NCBI RefSeq assembly: GCF_019279795.1
Contig: NC_056739.1
Span: forward strand, 12,089,968-12,153,967
Direction: 5' to 3'
Source: Protopterus annectens
Taxonomy: Eukaryota > Chordata > Ceratodontiformes > Protopteridae
DNA: 64,000 nt
Shown here: positions 1 to 10,700 of the stretch, piece by piece
Position numbering within the stretch: position 1 is the first letter of the stretch
Layout of the letters: each line of letters begins with the position of its first letter
Notes under the pieces: generated by a model
The model's database searches: none
What the model was told of the DNA's origin: nothing
Seen by the model: only the letters and a program-made list of their open reading frames with translations
Program-made: the position numbers and the translations under genes

Positions 1-1172
1 GACTCATCCAAGTCAGTGTCAGATGTCAAAGACTCCTGTGGGGAGTCCAAGTGTCTCCTCTTACACAACCTCTTCCTGGGGACTTCCTCAGCGGAAGCCT
101 CTGGAGAGGTCTCAGAGGAGCAAGGGGCACCCTGTGGGTCTCTATGCTTGGGTTGGCCGATGGAAACAAAAGCAGACACAGGCACTTGAGGGGAGGAGGA
201 AGCCGGACCTGATGCTGAAGATGTCCTGGGAGACATGACTCTCCTCATGGCTTCGAAAGCACCACATCTCCAATGAGAAGGAGTAGACGGACCCGAAGTA
301 ATCGCCTGATCCTCCTGCACCGAAGCCATGGGCTCTGAGCCCGAGGTAGGACCCAAGCTCATCCGAGCCAAAGCCCCAAGAGGAAGAGTCGGCACCGACA
401 AGTCGGTATGACTACCCTCACCGGACCCGACAGGAGAGTGTCAGCTCTTAGAGTCCCTGGTCAGCGCAGAGGACATCTGAGCAGATGAAACCGAAGATAC
501 TGGGGCAGGTCTCGGCTCCACAGGATCAACAAACATCAGGTCGACCTCCTCCAGCTTCGAAGGTCCGGTAATGCTCAGAGGAGGAGCAGTCAAGTCCAGG
601 GTGATGGTCTTCGGCTCCGACGGGAGTGTTGGAGCCACCAACAATTTGGCAAGGCCTGGTGCCCTTAAGAGCTTCTGCACCAAACAGTCCATATCCAGAT
701 CAGAGAGGCTGACAGAAGACTTTGATGAATGCACAGATGGTGCCATTTGAAGCAAAGGAGATGGAAGAGTCTCAGAGACCGGCTCCAAGGCTGTGAGCTG
801 GCTCCGACAGGAAGGCACACTCAGCTCCAAGGTCAATGGAACCAATGGCCCTGAATCATCCATTTTCTTAACCTTCTTAAATCCCCTGGAATCCGCAGAA
901 GATTTTGAAGACTTAGATGACTTGCTGACACCATCCTGGTCACTCAAAGCCTCAGAAAAGGGGTGTTTAAGCAAGCCCCGGTCCACCAATTTTCTCTTCC
1001 TTTCTAACAGCACTCTAGAAGAGAAGGAATGACAAATACTACAAGATTCTTGTAGGTGCTTCGCACCCAAACAGTATACACACTAAACGTGCCTGTCAGT
1101 GACTGACATCTTTTGTCCACTGTCTGGACATTTCTTGAAGCCAGACTTAGATTTTTCTTTAACTTCAGACAT
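1..1172 (-). pseudogene. DIRS gag, copy A (N-terminal part, broken)
   Basis: The likely start is the ATG at 1170-1172, giving MSEVKEK. It is followed by the family's Cys/His module (FKKC...CVYCLG..H...SC..CH), which resembles a small zinc-binding fold. An in-frame stop interrupts the module near 1085. The longest clean stretch is 441-1070, where a Ser/Pro-rich low-complexity segment follows the module. Near 1-60 the frame shows the basic KR..K then acidic SLTSDTDLDE signature seen in all other gags here. In this family Gag should coat the element RNA. This copy cannot make a full protein. Confidence 0.8.
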
Positions 1173-1228
1173 AATTATGCTAATGCTTAAACTCTACCAC
1201 AACTAATAGGAAATATGAAACAGTTTTA

Positions 1229-1233
1229 ACACA

Positions 1234-1296
<63 letters not shown>

Positions 1297-1327
1297 TAGA
1301 TATATATAGATAGATATATGTATATAC
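1229..1327. repeat. (TA)n / (TAGA)n microsatellite
   Basis: About 70 bp of pure TA dinucleotides grade into TAGATA units. It sits in the leader of DIRS copy A between gag and the right ITR and is not seen at that place in the other copies, so it expanded after insertion. Confidence 0.95.
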
Positions 1328-1520
1328 TGACAAAACTATCAACTAAAGGCCAAGGCCAAAAACTGCCAGAAGAACTGTTAATAAGGAAGGGGCTAAAAGT
1401 CTAAATCACACTAAAGTAGCACCGAACTAACACTATAAGAAAATAGAAAAAAGCTTGTAAAAACTTGCTAATAGATGAAAACAGTCTCGAGCAACGCTGA
1501 AACCAAGAGATCCATGCCAC

Positions 1521-1684
1521 GGCAAACTAGATCAGAGGTAATTCCAGCAGTGCATCATGGGATAAGGGGGCTTAGTCTCGAGCTATTGCTAAACCTTGAG
1601 CGTTGCTATCGGCCATGTCGGAGCCGAGGATCGGCTCTGAACCCCATCAGTGAGAATAAATGGCGAGATTTAACAACTTCACAT
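1521..1684 (-). repeat. Right ITR of DIRS copy A
   Basis: It begins with the shared motif GCAAACTAGATC (GCAAACGAGATCT in the other copies) and ends with cttcacat. It contains the hairpin GGAGCCGA-GGA-TCGGCTC. It corresponds to the right ITRs of copies B-E, G1, G2 and J. Its partner left ITR is outside the window. Confidence 0.85.
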
Positions 1685-2051
1685 CTCTAGTTATGCCAAA
1701 ACACAGCACTTTGCCAAAACATGCAGTCGCCTTGCTTTATTTATGCTTAATGTCACCTTTTTGCCCTTAGTATATTCGTTTTGCTCATTTAATCTCTTTT
1801 CATGTCCAATGTACTTTTCTTCTGCTCGTTTTACTCTAAACATGCCTGTTTTGCTTTAAACATGCACGTTTTACTCTAAACACACTCATTTTGCTTTAAA
1901 CATACTCATTTTGCAATTCTGAGGTAATTTCTCATCCCTTATGTGCTTTTCTGACAACCATTTTATTAACTATCTTAATCTTAAACATTTTGTGTCTCTC
2001 GCTTGTTTAATAATGCAGTTTGTGTCCTCGTAATGCACCATTTTATTTTTT
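1685..2051 (-). other. Probable internal leader of the LTR retrotransposon (second part)
   Basis: This 367-bp stretch lies between the end of DIRS A and the direct repeat that flanks the PLE. On the minus strand it is A-rich with many aaaatgag / aaagc words, like the stretch just inside the LTR primer site (31450-31564). If the PLE and its passengers are removed, the two stretches become contiguous. No ORF or conserved protein is visible. Assignment to the LTR element is inferred from nesting order and composition only. Confidence 0.45.
1823..1912 (-). repeat. 20-bp tandem repeat
   Basis: On the minus strand about four and a half units of a 20-mer related to AAAATGAGTATGTTTAAAGC follow each other. 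Unit ends alternate between AAAGC and AGAGT, so the true period may be 40 bp. It lies in the presumed LTR-element leader. Confidence 0.8.
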
Positions 2052-2067
2052 TTTATAAAATAAACTG
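2052..2067. repeat. Target-site duplication of the PLE (left copy)
   Basis: The 16-mer TTTATAAAATAAACTG occurs here directly against the PLE terminal repeat and again at 31434-31449 on the far side of the PLE. A length of 13-16 bp is typical for PLE insertions. A few terminal bases may be microhomology with the element. Confidence 0.7.
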
Positions 2068-2263
2068 CCAAACCAGGAACCAGTACAAAAACCTCGGTTA
2101 AAAATAGTAGTGAGCAGAAACACCAAATCGCAGTTAGACCAGAAGACCACTTTAATGAACACAGGATTTAGCACTTTTGTAAGGTTATAACAAAACTTCT
2201 TCAGAATGAATAAAAAACTCAAGCACCTTGCTTAAATAACTCAATTAAATCATATGACTCAAA
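2068..2263 (-). repeat. Penelope-like element terminal repeat (pLTR), 3' copy
   Basis: On the minus strand this holds a CTGAAGAAG stretch followed by a block ending in the sense sequence ggtttggcag. The same sequence recurs at 31141-31265 (same strand) and, inverted, at 31266-31433. Joined across DIRS B it directly follows the 3' UTR of the PLE ORF (8424-8556), as a 3' pLTR should. Confidence 0.7.
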
Positions 2264-2453
2264 ATAGAAGTTATGTTCTTACCATAACGTTCCATGTTAG
2301 TTGTCTTCTTCTCGCCTTCTTCTTGCTGGATGGGTTCGGAGCCGACCTCGGCTCCGACTCGGCCACTCTAAAAGCTCGAGAGTTGGTTCCACCGGCTCGA
2401 GGCTCCCCTTATATCCCACAATGCTAGGCGAGAGTTACCTCAGATCTCGTTTG
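2264..2453 (-). repeat. Left ITR of DIRS copy B
   Basis: Begins ATA-GAAGTTATG and pairs, after about 27 bp of left-only sequence, with the right ITR 8264-8423. It contains the hairpin TCGGAGCCGA-CC-TCGGCTCCGA and the small palindrome GTTATG-N7-CATAAC at 2270-2288, a candidate recombinase site. Confidence 0.92.
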
Positions 2454-2632
2454 TAAGCTAACCCAGCTTATATCAAAAACAGTATAACTGTGAAACAGAA
2501 TCCACCTCTAACAGCAGGAAGAAGGGGTGACCTATATCCTGAAACAAGAAAATATGCATAATAGCATATGACTAAGAAAGAGGTGGTAGAAAGAGAGGTC
2601 ACGATCACAACTCCTCTAGGTCTGTCCAGGCC

Positions 2633-2752
2633 AGGGGAAGGAGGGTGGGGCAAGAAGAAGGCGAGAAGAAGACAACTAACATGGAACGTTATGGTAAGAA
2701 CATAACTTCTATATGTTAAGTTGTCTATCTCGCCTTCATTCTTGCTGGATGG
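2633..2752 (-). repeat. Purine tract plus ICR of DIRS copy B
   Basis: A plus-strand GGGGAAGGAGGGTGGGG tract (2633-2650) abuts the internal complementary region. ICR positions 2650-2709 are the reverse complement of the left tip and 2713-2752 are the reverse complement of the right tip. They meet at TAT (2710-2712), the complement of the ATA at the left edge. This is the splint that DIRS elements are thought to use to close their circular DNA. Confidence 0.9.
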
Positions 2753-2784
2753 GACCGCGTCCCTAGCACCTTGTCCCGGGTGGC

Positions 2785-3920
2785 CTAACGGAACAGACTC
2801 CTGAGAACAGTGGAACCAAAATTAGCTCTATGCCTAGAAGCTAAATCCAACTTATAATGGGAAATAAAAGTGTGAGGAGTAGCCCAAGTAGCCGCTGCAC
2901 AAATGGTGTCAATAGGCAGTCTGTCTTGGAAGGCTAGAGAAGTAGCCAAAGCTCTGGTGGAATGGGCTTTAGGTTTATCAGGCAGTTTTTGGTGTCTAAT
3001 CTCATAAACAAGGGTAATCAGAGATGTTAGCCATCTGGATAAAGATACCTTTGAAACTGGAAGTCCCTTTCTGCTTTCCGCATAGGAGACAAACAGCTGA
3101 TCAGATTTTCTGAATAGTTTCGTCCTGTCCAAGTAGTACCTTAATTGACGATGAACATCCAGGTAGTGTAATTTTTGTTCAGACCTATTTGAATACTCCG
3201 GGAAAAAGACAGGGAGGTCAATGCATTGGTTTAGATTTGATGTTGAAACCACCTTAGGCAAAAGGACGGGTTAGTTCGTAAGGAAACTCTGTCCTTATGG
3301 AACACAAGGTAAGGAGAACGACAACTGAGTGCTTGAAGTTCTGAAATTCTTCTATCTGATGTGATAGCCACCAGAAAGAGAGTTTTCCATGATAATAACT
3401 TTAAGGAACATGAAGCTGCAGGTTCGAAAGGGGAAAGAATCAAAGAAGCAAGAACTAAATTTAGGTCCCAAGGAGAAGGAGGATTTCTTACAGGAGGTCT
3501 GAGAAGAAAAACTCCTTTCAAAAAGGCTTTGCAGAGTTTGTGGGACATTAGGGCAGATTCAGAAATACCCACATGGAAATTAGAAATAGCTGCCAATTGA
3601 ACCTTAAGAGTAGATGGAGATGAACCTGCATGGAAGAGTTCAGCAAGAAAATCAAGGACTAGTTGGATGGATGCGGTGAAAGGATCTATGTGCTTTCCTT
3701 GTGCCCAATATGAGAAGCGTTTCCACTTACTCAAATAAATCTTTCGAGTGGAAGATTTATGGGAAGCTATCAAAATATCTCTAACAGAGTGAGATAATTG
3801 AGGAAGCCTGGCTACGGTTGGAAGTGGAGGAACCAAGCAGTGAAGTTCAGAGAAGCGAGCGAGCGATGAAACTGACTCGACTGATGGATCAAAAGATCTG
3901 GAAGTAGGTCGACAATCCAC
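2785..3920 (-). pseudogene. Tyrosine recombinase (YR), DIRS copy B
   Basis: This is the integrase-type gene of the element; it would recombine the circular DNA into the genome. Two frames (3231-3920 N-terminal, 2785-3261 C-terminal) overlap at a frameshift near 3250. The N-terminal core-binding part has the KWKRFSYWAQ motif. The catalytic part has SDRRISEL (Arg I; the other copies have SARRVSEL), AHSTRALATS (His..Arg II), ATWATPH (Trp) and SHYKLDLASR (Tyr). It ends in VLRSLFR just before the ICR. Only the frameshift separates it from an apparently complete enzyme. Confidence 0.88.
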
Positions 3921-5811
3921 GGTCGCTCAAAAGAAATCGATGTAGAAAGGGGAACCACACTTGTCGAGGCCAGTAAGGAGCAATGAGGATCAATGAGGCC
4001 TTCTGAGCGATAGCTTTCTGTATTACTTGAGAGATCAATGGGAAGGAAGAAATGCATACAGAAGTCCCGGGCCAAACTTGGACTAGCGTCCCTGCTGGGT
4101 TGGCCTGGTAAAGGGAATAGAGTGAAGTATTCTCTGCACTTGCTGTTTTGGGGAGTAGCAAAAAGATCGCAGCAAGGCTGACCCCACTTGATAAATATCT
4201 CTCTCACTACAGAGTCTTTCAGAGACCACTCGTGAGGCATGAGAATAGCTCTGCTCAACTTGTCCGCAATGTGATTGGACTTCCGGGATGTGCTTGCTAT
4301 CAGAAAACGCTGAGAAGAAATCGCCCATTGCCACAGTCTGAGTGCTTCTCGACACAGGGGGTATGATCTGGTTCCGCCTTGTTTGTTGATGTACCACACT
4401 ACAGACATATTGTCTGTCTGGATTGCAGTCGTTCCCAAGGGAAGAGAGTCTTGAAGGGCTTGCAACGCTAACAGCACTGCTCTCATCTCCAGAACATTTA
4501 TGTGCAAGTGGCATTCGTTTGGTTGCCATGTGCCCTGGACTGTCCTGCCCTGATAATGCCCCCCCCACCCGATCAGGAGGCATCCGTTGTCAGAGTAGCA
4601 ACCGGAGGAGGTGGAACAAACGGTCTCCCCAACAGGAGCTGGCGGGAAGACATCCACCACATGAGATGCTTTTTGCACGCTTGCGTGATCATAATGTTGT
4701 GAGACATTGGAAGTTCCTGGTATGACCATTGAGAAAAGAGCATCCACTGAAGGATCCGCATGTGGTATCTGGCCAATGGGAGGAGAGGTATGGCCGCTGC
4801 CATGATTCCCAACACCTTTAGAACTAACCTGGCTTTGGCTCTGCTGTTGTTGAGAAGAAGTGACACCAATTTTTGAATGTCTGATATCCTTTGGTTCGTT
4901 AGAGTTACAGACATGTTTACAGTATCTAAAATTGCGCCTATGTAGGTAATAGTACGACAAGGCGACAAAACAGACTTTTCGCAATTTATTGAGATACCCA
5001 GTTTTGACAGACGAAAAGTGTAATCTCTGGCCATCAGAAGGAGATGCTTGGTGGGAGCTGTGAGGAGCCAGTCGTCCAAATATGGAAACACCTGGAATCC
5101 TTGTCGTCTCAGGTGAGAAGCTACCACTGCCATGCATTTGGTAAACACCGGGGCAGTGGTGAGACCAAAGGGCAGGGCCCTGAATTGAAAATGACTGGTT
5201 CCCAGCCTGAAGCGGAGGAATCTTCTGGAGCGTCTGTTCATTTTATGTGATAGTACGTCCTGAAGGTCTATAGAGCACATCCAGTTTCCTTTTCCCAATA
5301 GGGGAAGAATGGATTGCAGCGTGACCATCCGAAATCTTGTTTTCTTGACCGATCTGTTCAAGATACTGAGATCCAAAATTGGTCTCCAGTCCCCTGTTTT
5401 CTTTGGAACTAAAAAGAACCTTGAGTAGATTCCGGATCCTTGTTGGTCTGCTGGCACTGGCTGAATAGCTCTTTTGCAAGCAGTTTTGAAATTTCCAAAG
5501 CTGCTATATCCCTTTGAGCGGGTGGAACATCTGGAAGGGATTTTTGACTGATTTGGAAAACGAAGAAAGGGGATGGAATAACCTTCGAAATGATGGACTG
5601 TACCCATTTGTCTTGTGTCAAGGATAGCCAGGCTTCTGGGTACAGTGACAATCTTCCCCGACTGCCTCGAAGATGGGCAGTCGGGCAACACCTCAGGGAT
5701 GCTGAAAGGGCTTGTCAGGAAAGGCTTCCCATTGCCCTGGTTCTGCGCACCCCCCCTGCCCCTAGGGCGACGTCTACCATTGTTATTCCCACCTCTGCCT
5801 CTGGTAGGCAA
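3812..5811 (-). pseudogene. Reverse transcriptase-RNase H-(Dam-like) region, DIRS copy B
   Basis: An RG-rich start (RGRGGNNNGRRRPRGRGG) is followed by RT: SRFFLVPKKTGDWRPILDLS, then MCSIDL, LPFGLTTAP and the catalytic YLDDWLL near 5075. RNase H follows (TTDAS, LHINVLEMRAVLLAL, TDNMSVVWYINKQGG, ADKLSR), then the C-terminal CCDLFATP / FPL.Q... / APYWPRQVWFP domain and the frame end LTAWFLHF. The first 412 codons (4573-5811) are open; later parts shift frame near 4580 and 4150. LPFGLTTAP is followed by a deletion (APVF where others have APRVF). Confidence 0.88.
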
Positions 5812-7913
5812 ACGACTCTGTCGCCAGGCGAAGTCCCTTGAGATTGTTTATGGAACCACATCTTTCCACCCTTCTGGCCTTTGGGGTAAGGCCTAGAAGG
5901 AGTCAGAAAACGGACTCCGAGGGCAGAAAGGGTGTTGCCATGAGTCTCGCAGGTAGTCAGGGTTTCTTTCACATGAGGACCAAAAAGAGAAGATCCATCA
6001 AAGGGAGTTCGTGAAAGACGCCTTGAAAGGTTCCGCAAAGTTGCATAGCGCATCCAGGCGTGCCTACGTAAGGCTACCCTGTTCCTGCGGCTCTGCTCGC
6101 TCCATCGGCCGCATAAGAGAGGCGCATGGAGGAGTTGGAAATGGAATTAAGGATAGCCAGCTGCGTGTTCATTTTTGCTTGGGACCCCTCAGCTGTAGGG
6201 TCCTTCAACATTTCACTCGCTTCCTTGACCAAGTACCTTTGGAGACGAAAGTGAAATGGCACAGGTAATTCAGCGAACGCATGGTAAAGGTCGCTGAGGA
6301 GAACATCCGCTTCCTGTACCTATCCATGGACCTAGATTCCTTGTTAGGTGGATGGACAGGCACTGAAGGATCAGCCAGTTCCTTCTTTGTGGCGGCAGCT
6401 ACCACCATAGCATCCACAGAAACTCCTTTTGATAAAAATTGCTTGTCTGATGGAGCTGTGATGAATTTGGAGGGTCTCCTGGGAGTGGGGTCCACTGAAT
6501 CAGGAGCCGCCCATGCCTTTTTAGCAACCACCTGCATGAGGGGGTCGAAGGGGGGGGACACCCAGGAGGTGGAAGGATGAGAGCCAAACGCCTCAAGATA
6601 CACAGATTCGTCCTCTGAAGGGTTGAGGGCTGGCCAATTTGCCCTCTGTTTAAGGATCTCCAGAATGTCTGCAAATGAGACATCGTCAGAAGGGGAACGG
6701 GGAACCCTCAGAATCATCCAGATCTGTGTCCGACGTGATAGACTCAGGTGAGTCAATGTGCTTCTCTTGCACTTCCTCTTCCGAGGGGCTCTTCTGCCAA
6801 ATCAGGAGAGGCCTCGAAGAGGATGAAATCCCAAGGGGCTCCTGAGGAGCTGGCTCTCTGCGGTCCGGGATGAGGGAGTGAGTCGACTTACCCTGAGGCA
6901 GCATAGAGGGAGGGGCTGACGGAGCCGACTGTGGAGTAGAGCCAGGCTCTAACACACTCCGCATGACCTCGAAGCCCCCTGTCAGGCAGAGCCAGAGGTC
7001 CCGCCCGAGGAGCTAAGGACCCCTCGGCACCGACAGTGATGGCTCCGAGGCCGATGTCGGAGCCGAACTCACCAGCCAAGCACCGAGGGAGAGGGGTCGG
7101 ACAAGGGTCCGATGCCACTCACCCCTCGAGCCGACGAGGAAGTCCGGCGCCGAGATTCCTCCACGGAAGAAAACGGAGCCGACGACGGAGCCGAAGACAA
7201 TTGTCTCGGCTCCGGTGACCACAGTCTCGGTTCCGACACGACCCGCTCCGAACTCAAAGAGTCGAAGGAGGAAAGAGTTGATGGACGGGGCAGGCACCGA
7301 CTGATGAGTCGGGCTCTGAAGCATCTGGGCAAGTGCCTCGGACTTAAGTAGTCGACTCACCACCCTCTGAAGGTCATGATCGGAAAGCCTCGATGACCTA
7401 GAGGAATGAGACCTTTGGCTCCGTTCAGACAGCAGGGAGATCCTGGAGCCGAATGAACGGAGCCAAGAGAAGGTGACCTAGACCTCTTTCTGGTTGTCGG
7501 CTCAAGATCTTGTCGGAGCCGACACAGGTACCTCGATAACCTCGGCTCCGGCCGAGAGAAGCCACAGAAACTTTGGACTGAGTCTTATCGGCTCCAGCCG
7601 GAGCCGATAAAGGCAAAGGTTGAACAACCTGAGGTCTCGGCTCAGAAGCCGGAGCCGAAGACCTCGATGCCTTAGAGGGCTTCCCTGTTGAAACTGACAG
7701 GGAATCCTCTGGTTTTAACAAGCCTCTCAAAATTAACTTGTTCTTTCTTTCCTGCAGGACCCTGGGGCTGAAGCCATGGCACACAGCACAGGAGTCCTGC
7801 AGGTGCAAAGGCCCCAGACAGTAGACACAAGAAGTGTGAGCGTCTGTCAGAGACATTTTCTGACAGCACACATCACACTTCTTGAATCCAGAGACCTTTG
7901 CTTCCTTTGACAT
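5715..7913 (-). pseudogene. DIRS gag, copy B
   Basis: The start is chosen at ATG 7911-7913 (MSKEAKVSGFKKCDVC). It opens with a Cys/His module (CDVCCQ...CVYCLGPLHLQDSCAVCH), then a Ser/Ala/Glu/Pro region dense in TCGGCTCC / GGAGCCGA words (about 7010-7640), a basic patch, the acidic SITSDTDLDDSEGSPFP, then DDVSFADILEILKQR and the LAP2-alpha-like domain (6205-6756). It ends with FDGSSLFGPHVKETL and a short tail to 5715. At least four frameshifts split it. The C-terminal part overlaps the RT frame. Confidence 0.82.
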
Positions 7914-8263
7914 AATCCTAACTGACAGGAGTACACTAACACACACCAAACACACAGTTATACCCTGTCAGAAAAATTATTAATACTAACAATTTTAGTA
8001 AAAAATACAAGAAATTAAGCACAAAAAAGTTAAGAAACTACACAAACACACCCTAAGGAAGGGAAGGGCAAAGGCCCAAGGGAAGAACCAGCGGTTCTTT
8101 TAAAGAGAAAACGGGGAAAAATAGGGTCGGGGATAAAAAACTAAATCCTACACTAATTTGTGAAGAATTAAGGTTAAAAGGGGAAAAAAGAATAACTTTT
8201 TAGTATAAAAAGCTAACACTCACCAGGAACCGGTAGAAGCAACCAACCTCGAAGCTGTAGCGG
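7914..8263 (-). promoter_or_regulatory. 5' leader of DIRS copy B
   Basis: About 350 bp between gag and the right ITR without coding signal. It holds two small hairpins, GGGC-AAAG-GCCC at 8066-8077 and AAGAACC-AGC-GGTTCTT at 8083-8099. Comparable hairpins sit here in other copies, so a packaging or translation role is possible (inference). Confidence 0.5.
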
Positions 8264-8423
8264 CAAACGAGATCTGAGGTAACTCTCGCCTAGCATTGTG
8301 GGATATAAGGGGAGCCTCGAGCCGGTGGAACCAACTCTCGAGCTTTTAGAGTGGCCGAGTCGGAGCCGAGGTCGGCTCCGAACCCATCCAGCAAGAATGA
8401 AGGCGAGATAGACAACTTAACAT
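8264..8423 (-). repeat. Right ITR of DIRS copy B
   Basis: Reverse complement of the left ITR. It starts GCAAACGAGATCTGAGG, includes the GGAGCCGA-GG-TCGGCTCC hairpin and ends AACTTAACAT against the PLE 3' UTR. Confidence 0.92.
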
Positions 8424-8556
8424 CCACAGCTCTCAAGAGATAAAGCTTCTAAAAGTTACATTACAATTGTTAAACCACATAATTAAAATAATAAATACAA
8501 CTCTAAATTAATTACAAATTTAAACATAACAGGACATAAGCCTAAGAACACTAGCT
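8424..8556 (-). other. PLE 3' UTR fragment
   Basis: AT-rich sequence between the PLE stop codon and the DIRS B insertion point. It continues, after B is removed, into the pLTR at 2068-2263. No other signal seen. Confidence 0.6.
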
Positions 8557-10407
8557 ATAGATATTGATTCGTTTAGACCTGGCAATGAAGTAGCATTTAG
8601 TTTGAGCTGCCAATACAATTCTTTGCACTCTATTAAATCACGCCACAGTCCTCCTTAATGAATTCCTAGGAATCATGTCAACTCCAAAAAATAAAGAACT
8701 GTGAGCAGGATGCTTTTCTATATGACAATATAAGGCATTGTTTTTCTTATGCAAAATATAATTGTGCTCATAAATCCTCTCCCTGAAAGTACGCACAGTT
8801 TATCCTACATAAAAACTGGGGCAATTTTTACACAATGCTAAATATACTAAGCCCACTGATTTATAGGTACAGTGTTTTTTATATAAATGTTAACAGCAAC
8901 TTCTTTCTTTTCTATTAAATATTTACATTGTGGATAAGCTCCACACTTGAAATTACCCCTACTTTTTTCACTAACGATTGCAAATGTGGTATCTCTAATT
9001 TCCAACAAATTCTTAATGCACCTACTTCTCATAGTAGCAAAAATGGGTTCATCCCCTACAATATTGGTAATTCAATTGAAGGCTTTAAAAATAATCCAAT
9101 TTTGTTTAATAATGTTTTGAAAATAAAAATATTCCTCATTGTATGTAGTAATAAATGAACATGTAAACTTATCATTATTTGATTTTTGATGCATTGCTTT
9201 TTCTCCTTCACAGGTCAAGATGGGTTTGCTATTACTGTGCCTTCTTTTGTTGGAAACTTCTTCATGAATAGTCACAATCAATTCAGGGGGGTAACCTCTA
9301 GCTATAAACATATCTTTCAACTTATTACACTCATCATTGAACTGAGAGTCTTCTGAAATCATCCGGGCTACTCTAATATATTGCCGCTTTAAAATACCTC
9401 TCTTTTGATGAGCCGGATTGGCAGCTACTGTAATGCAGTAAACTGTTGGAGTAGGTAGTTTTTCTAAAAATGGCACTCTGAATTTATTTGCTACTTTCAT
9501 CTTTATAGACCTTAACATCCAAATAACTAATCATTTCTCTGCAATACTGGTAGGTACATTTAAGAAAAGAGGTAGTAGAATGTAAATAATCAATAAATTT
9601 CTCCACATCAATCTCATTTACGTCCCATACAATAAAAATATCATCTAAAAATCTAGCATAAAATTGCCAAGAAGGCCCACTTTCTTGATTAAGAATAAAA
9701 CGTTTTTCACACTGCAATAGGACAATGTTTGCAAAAACAGGGGTGGAATTTGTGCCCATTGCTACCCCTTTCTTTTGTTGGAATAATTGACCATCCAAAT
9801 AAAAAAAATATATTTTTTAGTACCATTTCCAACAAAGCATCTAGAACTTCAATCTCATATGCATTAAATGCCCCTGTCTCATGTATAAAGTCATGGAACA
9901 TTATCAAGCCCAAATCTTGGGAAATTATGTTAAACAAATTAACAATGTCTATAGTTACAAATACCAAAGATTGACTGTATTTGACTTGTCTCAACTTGGA
10001 TAAAAAAATCCCATGAATCCTGCATAATGTGAGGATATTTGCAAAGCAACATTTTCACTTTTCTATCTATATATACAACCATGGGATGAATAATAGAGGT
10101 TTTTGTGCTAAAAATACATCTCATGTGGGGATCTATGAGACATTTATGAATTTTGGGAATGCCAAATGGGGGAGGGGGGACTACTGGAAATTTAACTTGT
10201 ACAAATTCAAAGACCTCTCTAGAGATTTCTTCCTGATCTAACATGTCCTGAAGAGACAACCGTATTTTGGCATAACAAACTTTAATATAGTTTAAAGAAA
10301 CTTGTTCGTAAAAATCTGTATCAAGGACTTGTACAAACATCTTGTTCAAATAATCTCCTTTAGATATAATAACACCCCCCACCTTATCTGGCTTCATAAC
10401 TCTTAAC
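8557..10407 (-). pseudogene. Penelope-like element ORF, RT core and GIY-YIG endonuclease
   Basis: The C-terminal two thirds of a PLE polyprotein, read in several frames. RT motifs in order: KPDKVGGVII (10397), FGIPKIHKCLIDPHMRCI, VFVTIDIVNLFNIISQ, KKGVAMGTNSTPVFANI, RFLDDIFIVW (catalytic DD) and MISYLDVKVYKD. The thumb region follows (KRQYIRVARMISEDSQFNDE, ARGYPPELI). A Cys-bearing linker (FKCGAYPQCKYL) leads to a GIY-YIG nuclease: YLALCKNCPSFYVG, stop, TVRTFRERIYEHN. The end is KRINIYS-stop at about 8557. The stop inside the nuclease and the frameshifts make it inactive. DIRS C splits it at 10407/16671. PLEs use the nuclease for target cutting. Confidence 0.88.
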
Positions 10408-10594
10408 TTTTAGTTATGTACTTACCATAACTTTAGATGTTTGGGATCCATCTCGCCTACATTCTGTACTGATGGGCTCGAAGCCGATCCCTCGGCTCCG
10501 ACTCGGCACGCTATGCTATAGAGCGAGGCCTCTTATTGGCTGAGCTCTTTCTTATCCCAGGATGCACCACCACTAATCCCCCATATCTTGTTTG
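10408..10594 (-). repeat. Left ITR of DIRS copy C
   Basis: Starts TTT-TAGTTATG and contains AGTTATG-N7-CATAACT (10412-10432) and the hairpin AGCCGA-TCCC-TCGGCT with near-complete wider arms. Pairs with 16509-16670 over about 160 bp. Confidence 0.93.
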
Positions 10595-10700
10595 TCCGCA
10601 TTCATGCACACATGCACAACTTGTTTATATAACATTATTAGATGTTTCAAGATGAAACAACAGGATTCGGACCTTCTGATATCCTCTGATCTCCAAGGAA

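Larger units (their letters stand above)
1..1684 (-). mobile_element. DIRS retrotransposon copy A, 5' portion (runs off left edge)
   Basis: This is the sense 5' end of a DIRS-type tyrosine-recombinase retrotransposon on the minus strand: right ITR at 1521-1684, leader with a TA microsatellite, and a broken gag running off the window. The terminal sequence (cttcacat, then the flank ctctag) and the ITR hairpin made of TCGGAGCCGA-type arms match copies B and E, so I place A near their family. The part carrying RT, recombinase and ICR lies outside the window. It appears to be inserted in the leader of the LTR retrotransposon whose LTR is at 31584-31848 (inference). Confidence 0.9.
2264..8423 (-). 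mobile_element. DIRS retrotransposon copy B (full length, degenerate)
   Basis: A complete 6.16-kb DIRS structure: left ITR 2264-2453, ICR 2650-2752, YR, RT/RNase H, gag and right ITR 8264-8423. It is inserted in the 3' UTR / pLTR of the PLE: 2068-2263 and 8424-8556 become adjacent when it is removed. There is no flanking duplication (ATA left, CCA right). All large frames carry frameshifts. It belongs with copy E by its tips (GAAGTTATG... and ...AACTTAACAT). Confidence 0.93.

Noticed and set aside
1229..1327. Promoter TATA region
   Set aside because: A simple TA microsatellite not shared by other DIRS leaders.
2264..8423. Target-site duplication of DIRS B
   Set aside because: Left ATA and right CCA differ. 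DIRS elements do not make duplications, and the left triplet is mirrored in the ICR.
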